Shown one piece after another: positions 7,126 to 12,778 of a DNA stretch of 13,485 nt. Position 1 is the first letter of the stretch. Each line of letters starts with the position of its first letter. The notes under the pieces were generated by a model, which was not told the origin of the DNA, searched no databases, and saw nothing but the letters and a program-made list of their open reading frames with translations. This DNA comes from Baffinella frigidus (lineage: Eukaryota; Cryptophyceae; Cryptomonadales; Baffinellaceae), in assembly GCA_026770585.1 (NCBI GenBank), contig MU646615.1, forward strand, positions 206,737-220,221, given 5' to 3'. The translations under genes were made by a program, and so were the position numbers.

Positions 7126-7245
7126 TAATCCCGAACCCTAAAATAAAATCCGAAACCCGAAACCCGAAACCCGAAACCCCTCCACCAACCTGCGGTCCAA
7201 ACCCCTAAAATAAAACCCGAAACCGTTTCGGGTCTCGAGTTTCGG
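7126..7245 (-). repeat. Reversed CCCGAAA tract ending in a palindromic switch point
   Basis: C-rich CCCGAAA and CCTAAAATAAAA words occupy 7126-7225. At 7217-7235 the tract turns over through ACCCGAAAC-C-GTTTCGGGT, a 9-bp inverted repeat with one central base, after which the G-rich strand is again the plus strand. This is the opposite polarity to a telomere-telomere fusion point, which would read G-rich then C-rich. Confidence 0.75.
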
Positions 7246-7365
7246 GTGTAGGGTTCTAGCGCTTCCGGGTTCAGGGTTCAGGGTGTGAGGTTGGGGTTTG
7301 AGCTTTCGGGAGGGTTGAGGGTTTGAGCTTTTGGGAGGGTTTAGGGTCTAGGGTCTAGGGTTTAG

Positions 7366-7455
7366 GGTTCAGGGTTTAGGGTTCAGGGTTTAGGGTTTAG
7401 GGTTTAGGGTTTAGGGTTTAGGGTTTAGGGTTTAGGGTTTAGGGTTTAGGGTTGA
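7366..7455 (+). repeat. Near-perfect GGGTTTA array
   Basis: About nine uninterrupted GGGTTTA units (from 7386) follow alternating GGGTTCA/GGGTTTA. It is one of the two purest canonical stretches in the window, with 11868-11918. Confidence 0.95.
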
Positions 7456-7461
7456 GGGTTG

Positions 7462-7500
7462 AGGATGTACCTGATCCAGTAAGATCTGCTCCTCCCCCTG
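7462..7500 (-). pseudogene. Coding-derived fragment (QGEEQILLDQVH), copy 2
   Basis: The partner of 7057-7095, with all three differing codons synonymous. It lies directly against the 7386-7455 canonical telomere-like array, so the fragment boundary and the array boundary coincide here as they do at copy 1. Confidence 0.5.
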
Positions 7501-7504
7501 GGGC

Positions 7505-7747
7505 TTGCCCTCTGGTTTTCGCCGGCGGCAAAATATCGGAAACGCGGACGCCTGTTTTGAAGCGGGCCAAATCAGAAGTTGGGCTTTGAGCATTTCAGGC
7601 GGGCGTTTGAGCCGTTCCGTCCGAAGTCGGAAGGCTGCAGACGGAAATCGGGAGGGAAAAAATCGGAATTTGGTCCATTACGGAGGACTGGTGGTTTGCG
7701 GCTAAAACATGTCAGGGTTTCGGGTTCTCGGGAACGCTGACGCCTGT
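7505..7747 (+). other. No gene seen: GC-rich unique segment with small repeats
   Basis: The phrase ACGC.GACGCCTGTTTTG occurs at both ends of this stretch (about 7546 and 7736), and a part near 7566-7612 resembles the reverse complement of 9961-10010. A 66-codon frame crosses it but shows no protein-like pattern and has no recognised match. It is probably another duplicated insert. Confidence 0.5.
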
Positions 7748-7749
7748 TT

Positions 7750-7839
7750 TGGGGTTTGGGGTTTGGGGTTTGGGGTTTGGGGTTTGGGGTTTGGGGTTTG
7801 GGGTTTGGGGTTTGGGGTTTGGGGTTTGGGGTTTGGGGT
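7750..7839 (+). repeat. GGGTTTG tandem array
   Basis: About 13 near-identical GGGTTTG units, highly G-quadruplex-prone on the plus strand. Open frames with PNPKPQT or GFGVWGL periodicity over it are repeat translations. Confidence 0.95.
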
Positions 7840-8174
7840 TTAGGGTTAAGGGCTGATGTTTTATTATTATTTTTTATTATCATTTTTTTAGTGTTGAGGG
7901 TTGGAAATTTGGGATTCGGGATTTGGGATCCGGGATTACGGATTTGGGATCAGGGTTCAGGTTTTAGGGATTAGAGTTAGATGGATGATGCGCTCGCCGT
8001 AGGGTGTAGGGTTAGATGGGGGCGTGCCTGCACGGTGCGCTTGTAGTACCCCCACCCCCCCCATCATCTCTCAACCAGGCTCAGCGGTTATGGTTGATGG
8101 TTGAGGGTTCAGTGTTTCGTGTTCAGGGTTTGAGGGTGAGGGTTCAGGGTTTAGGGATGAGTATTTCGGGATTG

Positions 8175-8229
8175 GGGATGAGGGATGAGGGATGAGGGAT
8201 GAGGGATGAGGGATGAGGGATGAGGGATT
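8175..8229 (+). repeat. GGGATGA tandem array
   Basis: About eight GGGATGA units grade into GGGATTA and GGGATCA. This is another heptamer variant that is homogeneous over a short block and rare elsewhere in the window. Confidence 0.9.
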
Positions 8230-8313
8230 AGGGATTAGGGATCCTGGATTAGGGATCAGGGATTAGGGATCAGGGATGAGGGGCTAGGGGATATGGAGCG
8301 CGGTTGCAAGTTC

Positions 8314-8451
8314 ATCTCAACAAAAGTACTAATTAATTGCTTTTGGCGCAACGAAATTTACTCCACAAATGCTTTACTATTACTTTTATGAGCACATCGT
8401 GTAGTAATTTTCGTTCCCCCAAAAGCAATTGATTAACACTTCTATGGAGAT
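8314..8451. mobile_element. MITE-like foldback, 138 bp, second copy
   Basis: A relative of 2236-2420: ATCTCAACAAAAGTACTAATT at the left and an inverted end ...AACACTTCTATGGAGAT at the right, with AAAAGCAATT and the 19-bp core inside. It lacks the 48-bp duplication of the first copy. TC flanks both ends (8312-8313 and 8452-8453), a possible 2-bp duplication, but the first copy does not share this feature. Confidence 0.8.
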
Positions 8452-8710
8452 TCAAGTAACGCTAATCCCTAGCGGGTGCGCTTTCCTAATCCCTAGTGGG
8501 TGCGCTTTTCGGGGTTCGGGATTAGGGTTGATGGATTTGCCTGCACGGTGCGCATGTAGTAATTTTCGTTGCAAATCGGATCGGAGTTCCCTGAAATGGT
8601 ATTTTCGGAAAATACTCGCCGCGATTAAATCTCTAGTGGGTGCGCTTGCCTGCACGGTGCGCATGTAGTAGGCCCACCCCTCGATCATCTCCGCATCGCC
8701 CTCCTCCTGC

Positions 8711-8822
8711 AGAGTTTAGGGTTTAGGGTTTAGGGTTTAGGGTATAGGTTTTAGGGTTTCGGGTTTCGGGTTTAGGGTATGGGGTTTAGGGGTTTAGGGT
8801 TTAGGGTTTGGTGTTTAGGGAT
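8711..8822 (+). repeat. Telomere-like tract
   Basis: GGGTTTA units with GGGTTTC and GGGTATA variants, ending at GATTTGTAC. Confidence 0.9.
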
Positions 8823-9078
8823 TTGTACGATAATATTATCCATTGCCCTGGAACCTCACCGGGATTTCACCTTGGATTCAAGGCGAAAAGGTCTTCGCTC
8901 GCTGCTAAGTGGAACCCTAACCCCAAGACCCGAACGCCTCGAGTCCGACTTCGTCCACATAAAAGATCCCACACCTGGCACACAGAAAAGACCCTACACC
9001 TGGCTCGCTGCTAAGTGGCTTTCCGAAATTGGAAGGCCGCACACGGAAAGGGGAAACGCCAAAACCGGGATGTGGCAT
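8823..9078 (+). other. No convincing gene: unique segment with a short direct repeat
   Basis: A plus-strand frame of about 150 codons crosses this segment and the foldback that follows. It starts inside telomere repeat and has no recognisable motif. The phrase GGCTCGCTGCTAAGTGG at about 9002-9018 is nearly repeated at 8896-8912. A 12-bp palindrome, GATAATATTATC, lies at 8829-8840. Confidence 0.5.
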
Positions 9079-9282
9079 TGTCGAAATGGGCTTCGCGCGG
9101 AATCGAGGCCAGGTCAGCAGGAAATCAGGAAATTTTCCAAAAATGGACCTTTATGCTATCTTAGGCATGGTTTTTATCTCAAAATAGCATCTCCCACCCA
9201 TAAGATGACACAAAAAGGCAAAAAAACGGGAAAATGTTGCTGACCTGACTTCGATTTTTTCCACGCGGAGCCCATTTCGACA
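9079..9282. mobile_element. Foldback element, 204 bp
   Basis: The left arm TGTCGAAATGGGCTTCGCG... and the right arm ...CGCGGAGCCCATTTCGACA are inverted repeats. Similarity continues through AATCGA..CAGGTCAGCA for about 40-45 bp with one small indel. The interior is AT-rich and non-coding. No target duplication is apparent. Confidence 0.75.
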
Positions 9283-9300
9283 GTACACTCCGCAGGGCAT

Positions 9301-9426
9301 TTATCCTGGGAACCCTATTTTTCTTTCATTTCCTACATAATTCGTTGTGACCAGTAACATTAAAGCCCTGGTGTAGTAATTTTCGTTGCCAGGAAATGGA
9401 AGAAAAAAATCGGTTTCCCCAGATAA
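9301..9426. mobile_element. Foldback element, 126 bp, carrying the 19-bp core
   Basis: The ends are TTATCCTGGGAACC.. and ..GGTTTCCCCAGATAA. Further in, TTTTTCTTTCATTTCCT pairs with AGGAAATGGAAGAAAAA. The right half holds GTGTAGTAATTTTCGTTGC (9372-9390), and the left half has a decayed inverse (ACATAATTCGTTG). TA occurs at both ends (9302-9303 and 9424-9425), compatible with but not proof of a TA duplication. Non-coding. Confidence 0.75.
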
Positions 9427-9656
9427 GTATACTCTATTTTTCTTCCACAGGGAGGCGATGGCGATGCTAAGAATGAGAGGGGGTGAGGCATACGACACCA
9501 CCCCTCGGTTGCAAGCCCAGACGCTGCCTTTTAAACCCTACATTGATTTAAAACGCAACGCTGTCTCCCGGTTTGCAGTCGAGGGGTGGGCGCCGCGCCT
9601 CGGTGGCGACGGCGTAGGATTGCGGGTTTGATCCAGGGTCTAGGATTGAGGGTGTG
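9427..9656 (+). other. No gene seen: unique sequence
   Basis: Mixed-composition DNA with an 80-codon plus frame that shows no domain. Nothing repetitive within this window apart from short matches. Confidence 0.5.
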
Positions 9657-9728
9657 AATCGAAACCTCGATGACGACGCGCGCGGATATCTCGCGGAACA
9701 GCGCCATCTATTCACCCCCATAGGCAAA

Positions 9729-9766
9729 CCCTAGGTCCCTAGGGAGACCCTAGGTCCCTAGGGATG
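9729..9766. repeat. Short palindromic tandem repeat
   Basis: CCCTAGGTCCCTAGGGA occurs twice in tandem. Each unit is internally palindromic (CCCTAGG/CCTAGGG). Confidence 0.8.
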
Positions 9767-10069
9767 TCCTAAGATGCCACAAGTGGATGTTTCTAGCCCT
9801 CTGGCGTGGCAGGGAGGGGCGCGCGCCTCGATGACGACGCGCGTGGACATCTCGCGCCACAGCGTCTCCTCGAGCAGCGTTCAGGTTCCAGGGTCCAGGG
9901 TTCAAGGCACACGCCAACACCTCCTCCTGGGATCCTACAGCACACCCTATGCTTCACCCGAGGGCTGGAACGCCCGCCTGAAATGCGAGAAGTCTGATCC
10001 ACGATTTGGTCCACTTGGGAGGGCGAGTGGATGGGGGCGGAGGGTTTAGGGTTTAGGGTTTAGGGTGTA

Positions 10070-10073
10070 GGGT

Positions 10074-10161
<88 letters not shown>

Positions 10162-10163
10162 GG
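10070..10163 (+). repeat. GGGTTGA tandem array
   Basis: About 13 perfect copies of GGGTTGA follow a few GGGTTTA units. The PSTLNPQ-type minus-strand frames across it are repeat translations, in some cases fused in frame to the real-looking fragment at 10177-10251. Confidence 0.95.
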
Positions 10164-10242
10164 TTTGGTCGAAACCTCGATGGCGACGCGCGCGGACATC
10201 TCGCGGAAGAGCGTCTCCTCGAGAGGCGCCACCTGCGCCAGG

Positions 10243-10651
10243 ACCACCGTTCTTCAATATTTGCCACGCCAGGCCTTTACCGGGAATTGCAGAACGCAAC
10301 GTTTAATTTCGTGGTACTGAATGGTACATAGCCACCTGCGCCCGGACCACCGTTATTCAATATTTGCCACGCCAGGCCTTTACTGGGAATTGCAGAACGC
10401 GACGGTTCGTTTTGTGGTACTAAATGGTACGTAGCCACCTGCGCCCGGACCACCGTTATTCGATACCAGCGAGAGAGTTGCTTTACAACTGAGCAGCCAC
10501 CTTTGGGAGACGGACTTTGGGAGACGGTCCATCTAAACTATGCTGGTACAGCGTCTCCTCGAGCGGCGCCAGGACCACCGTTATTCAATATTTGCCACGC
10601 CAGGCCTTCACTGGGAATTGCAGAACGCAACGTTTCATTTCGCGGTACTGA
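10243..10651 (+). repeat. Three copies of a 78-bp unit ending at the same stop codon
   Basis: Units at 10243-10320, 10346-10423 and 10574-10651 share ACCACCGTT.TTCAATATTTG. In one plus frame each has 25 codons, TTV(L/I)QYLPRQAFTGNCRT then (Q/R)R..., and all end in a stop at the same position (TGA, TAA, TGA). Codon differences are mixed (three synonymous, six not), so coding descent is only suggested. The first two copies are in tandem at 103-bp spacing. The end of the 6646-6807 fragment (PRQ..G..RTRR...WY then TAA) aligns to them. Confidence 0.55.
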
Positions 10652-10719
10652 ATGGTACGCAGCCACCTGCGCCCGCACCACCGTTACGCGCTATTTGATG
10701 CCATCAGCGATTTTATGAG

Positions 10720-10886
10720 TAGAGCGCTGGCGGGAAAACTTGGCCGATTTTAACGAGAAATATTTTCAGAAATTCAGAGCTTTTGTACCAGGACGTGACA
10801 TGAAACCGGTCCATGTAAACGATTCTGGTACAAATTCTGAAAATATTTCTCGTTGAAATCGGCCAAGTTTTCCCGCAAGCGCTCTA
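10720..10886. mobile_element. Foldback element with TA at both ends, about 165 bp
   Basis: The arms begin GAGCGCTGGCGGGAAAACTT at the left and end as the near-exact reverse complement at the right (…CCCGCAAGCGCTC). They match for about 60 bp through GGCCGATTT, AACGAGAAATATTTTCAGAA and GTACCAG, with a small insertion in the left arm. TA at 10720-10721 and 10885-10886 would be the target duplication of a Tc1/mariner-type MITE. Because TA is itself palindromic it could equally be the arm tip. The inner phrase GGTCCATGTAAAC recalls GGTCCATCTAAAC at 10526-10538. Confidence 0.8.
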
Positions 10887-10983
10887 TCTATAATTTCCCC
10901 ATAAATTCGCGTGAAATCGCGAAATTATGGATACCCATAAAATCGCGAACGCCTGGATGGCGTGGTTCGCCAGGACCACCTTT

Positions 10984-11194
10984 CCACTCCAGGCTTGAAA
11001 TGTGACTATTTTGAAAGTTTCAACTTTACAAGTCCTGTACACGTGGACCACTGTGTAGTGATTTTTACACAAATAGGGTCGTTTGGTCACGTATCTGGGG
11101 GAATTCCCTCAGATACGTGACCAAGCCCGCCCGTGACTGGTACAAATTTCAACAACCCCACATTTAAAATACCCCCTCTTCCAGCCTCGAGTGG
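10984..11194 (-). mobile_element. MITE-like element, 211 bp, copy 2, with 2-bp target duplication
   Basis: The reverse complement aligns end to end with 3735-3943, with the same ends (CCACTC.AGGCT), the same phrases (TTTTAAATGTGGGGTTGTT, GTACCAGTCACGGGC) and a central palindrome around GGAATTCC. TT flanks both ends (10982-10983 and 11195-11196). Removing the element and one TT gives CAGGACCACC-T-TT-GTTCGAT, which matches the uninterrupted CCGGACCACC-G-TT-ATTCGAT at 10445-10463. This is a second related empty site. Non-coding. Confidence 0.88.
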
Positions 11195-11371
11195 TTGTTC
11201 GATGGTTGATGCCCGTGAAATCGCGTCAGGGTTTAGGATCCACCCTAGGTAACGCGTTTGTGTAATAAATTTCGTTGGCGAGAACCCCTTTTAAAAAACG
11301 ATTCTCTGAGATGGAATCTCATCCGGACGAGTATTTGAGTTCAATACGATTTCGGGGATCTCCGATCCGAT
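11195..11371 (+). other. No gene seen: unique sequence with a degenerate core motif
   Basis: A decayed half of the 19-bp core (TTTGTGTAATAAATTTCGTTG) is visible at about 11258-11278. Otherwise it is unique, with no open frame of note. The last 15 bases (TCCGATCCGATTT) also flank the 8556-8572 core in inverse orientation. Confidence 0.5.
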
Positions 11372-11436
11372 TTGCAACGAAAATTACTACACGGACGTGA
11401 CTGACATAGGCCGGTGTGTAGTAATTTTCGTTGCAA
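11372..11436. mobile_element. Minimal foldback, 65 bp, perfect 19-bp core arms
   Basis: GCAACGAAAATTACTACAC (11374-11392) and its exact reverse complement (11416-11434) enclose a 23-base loop. The arms extend to TTGCAACG/CGTTGCAA, and GAT is present on both sides (11369-11371 and 11437-11439). The left flank is shared with the 8556 copy, so the GAT repeat may be coincidental. Confidence 0.8.
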
Positions 11437-11463
11437 GATCGTATGTGAGTCGAAAACTAGCCG

Positions 11464-11728
11464 TGATGGGACTACCTGTTTGAGGATGTGCTCCGCATTT
11501 TGGCCTACAGTAGGAGGTCCCAGGCAATGCCGTAGGCCTACCTACCCCATTTTTAGTCCTTTACCCTATGAGGTTGATGACGCGAGGGCGAAGGCCTTCA
11601 CTCTTCACTATAGAGTATTCACTATTCACTATTCAACAGAACGTGGACCACTCTCAGAGGCAGAACTAGATCACCTGTTTGAGGATGCGCTCCGCGTACG
11701 CGTTCTCTCCCTCCAAGAACCTGCTTAG
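11464..11728 (+). pseudogene. Gene-fragment pair (LFEDALR) with an inserted foldback arm
   Basis: A plus frame reads EVDDARAKAFTLHY from 11569, and LSEAELDHLFEDALRVRVLS to QEPA and TAG at 11728. An upstream fragment at about 11467-11500 reads WDYLFEDVLRIL, sharing LFED.LR with it. Between them, 11502-11569 is one arm of the foldback at 3226-3387 (GGCCTACAGTAGGAGGTCC ... CCTAT), followed by GA as in the full element. The charged, helix-like end looks like a real C-terminus. The protein is not recognised, and the frame upstream runs through foldback DNA. Confidence 0.4.
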
Positions 11729-12050
11729 CGTTTAGGGTTTAGGGCTTAGGGTTTAGGGTTTGAAGATTGGGGATTGGGGTTTGGGGTGCAGGGTTTAGGG
11801 TTCAGGGTTTACGGTTTAGGGTTTAGGGTTTAGGGTTTGGGGTTTGGGGTTTGGGGTTGGGGTGTAGGGTTTAGGGTTTAGGGTTTAGGGTTTAGGGTTT
11901 AGGGTTTAGGGTTTAGGGTTTTGGGTTTAAGGTTCAGTGTTTAGGGTTCAGGGTTTAGGGTTCAGGGTTTAGGTGTCAAGGTTTAGGGTTCAGGGTCTAG
12001 GGTTCAGGATTTAGTGCTCGTCCTCTAGGAATCTGTCAAGAGTTTAGGGT
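11729..12050 (+). repeat. Last telomere-like tract before the gene region
   Basis: GGGTTTA and GGGTTCA words, with about seven perfect GGGTTTA units at 11868-11918. It ends near 12045. No telomere-like DNA is seen after this point. Confidence 0.93.
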
Positions 12051-12325
12051 TAGAACCAGTTTTCCCTTTCCAGGAGCCAGCGTTACGGTTCGGGGTTTGA
12101 GAGCTTTAATCCGGGGACATGTTTAATTTAAAAGAAAATGGAGCCCTATCTGTTCATAGGGGTTAGACGAAGGTCGGGTTTAGAGTTTTGGGAATTTCCC
12201 AATTAATTGCATGCATGTACTCGCGTGTTGGCTTTCGCCCCTGCAATCTGCCTCGCAAGAGCTGTGCGCTCGCTCTTTTCTCCTGAAAGCGCAGGATCCT
12301 CGCAGTGGGGGAATGGCAGGGGATG
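12051..12325 (-). other. Transition zone, no exon identified
   Basis: Unique sequence between the last telomere-like tract and the peptidase fragment. The minus frame of that fragment stays open to 12203 (AEHPLPFPHCEDP...HACN) but loses family resemblance. A GT donor-like CG|GTATGC sits near 12334, and an acceptor-like TTTCAG lies near 12286. The second exon is not recognisable here. Confidence 0.4.
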
Positions 12326-12778
12326 CTCAGCATACCGCTTCACCTCCTTGCTCTCTCCGTCTCGCATCCACTCGTACGGATCGGCTCCACTGCCCACCCG
12401 AGCCGTGGGCGGCTCGGCTTGCCCCCACCAGAGCAAGCCCCGCAGGTTCCCAACGTTTCGCAGGCTGGTCCGTCGCAAGGAAGCCCCCCCACCCGCTGCG
12501 ACTCTGCGGATCGACACAGTCTTTTGCTCCACGAACAAAGGGCGTGGCGCTGAGTGCGGCACATGGGCGGGACGTCGCGACGCGAGCACTCTGGGCGCGG
12601 GAAGCAGCGCGTCCCGTACGTCTCGAGCGCCTGCCTCGGCATATATGCGCCGCGCGGCTCGATGAAACCCTTTGTTCGCGACGCCCAGCATCTCGGGATC
12701 CTGAGGACAGGTTATGAGCGAAATGGCTTTTGAGGCTCGTAACCTAAGTAATTTTTCGGGAAAAGTCAACAAATGCAC
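12326..12778 (-). pseudogene. N-terminal fragment of a prolyl oligopeptidase / oligopeptidase B-like protein
   Basis: S9 serine peptidases have an N-terminal propeller and a C-terminal alpha/beta-hydrolase domain, and cleave peptides after proline or basic residues. The minus frame starting with ATG at 12778 carries, at residues 123-151, PPTAR followed by ADPYEWMRDGESKEVKRYAE. This matches the start of that family (PP.A..., DPY.W(L/M)RD, EV..YL/YAE), with a shorter PP-to-DPY spacing than usual. Residues 1-120 are Arg- and Ala-rich and could be a targeting leader, but may include wrongly read non-coding DNA. After residue 151 the match ends. The usual E-N-A-Y continuation and the whole catalytic domain are missing before the repeats at 12050. 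Either an intron begins here (GTATGC near 12333) or the gene is truncated. It is head-to-head with the carboxylase gene. Confidence 0.5.

Larger units (their letters stand above)
8024..8712 (-). pseudogene. Three coding-derived fragments (YYMRTVQA family)
   Basis: The longest copy (8712-8640) reads on the minus strand LQEEGDAEMIEGWAYYMRTV then QASAP. A copy at 8561-8535 keeps YYMRTVQAN, and a copy near 8063-8027 keeps YYKRTVQAR but has an extra G in a G run that breaks the upstream frame (GAGATGATGGGG...). The 8561 copy joins directly to a 19-bp core sequence (8556-8572), with TACTACA shared by both, so the junction may have formed at that short identity. The family is not recognised. Confidence 0.5.
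9657..10590 (-). pseudogene. Coding-derived fragments (PLEETLFREMSARV family)
   Basis: On the minus strand the best copy (about 10251-10177) reads TVVLAQVAPLEETLFREMSA, then RVAIEVST. Others are about 9878-9825 (LLEETLWREMSTRVVIEA), about 9704-9657 (ALFREISARVVIEVS) and about 10583-10544 (TVVLAPLEETLYQH). Comparison shows synonymous changes (CTC/CTG, CTG/CTC) alongside F/W/Y, A/T and A/V. A TGA lies just upstream of TVVLA in the same frame. The copies are interspersed with telomere-like DNA, including the GGGTTGA array. The family is not recognised. Fragments of one protein family are the best reading. Confidence 0.45.

Noticed and set aside
8829-8840. GATAATATTATC resembling a rolling-circle nick site
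   Set aside because: It is a plain AT palindrome without the exact nonanucleotide, iterons or a replication gene nearby.
10046-10299. Three overlapping minus-strand frames with PSTLNPQ repeats
   Set aside because: They arise from the GGGTTGA array. Only the non-repetitive part from 10177 to 10251 shows a coding-like pattern.
12203-12325. Continuation of the peptidase protein to the TAA at 12203
   Set aside because: The translation (HPLPFPHCEDPALSGEK...) has no resemblance to the S9 family after YAE, and plus frames are equally open in this GC-rich DNA.
12207-12717. Several plus-strand open frames of 80-168 codons opposite the peptidase
   Set aside because: GC-rich shadow frames without motifs. 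The minus strand carries the recognisable DPYEWMRD signature.
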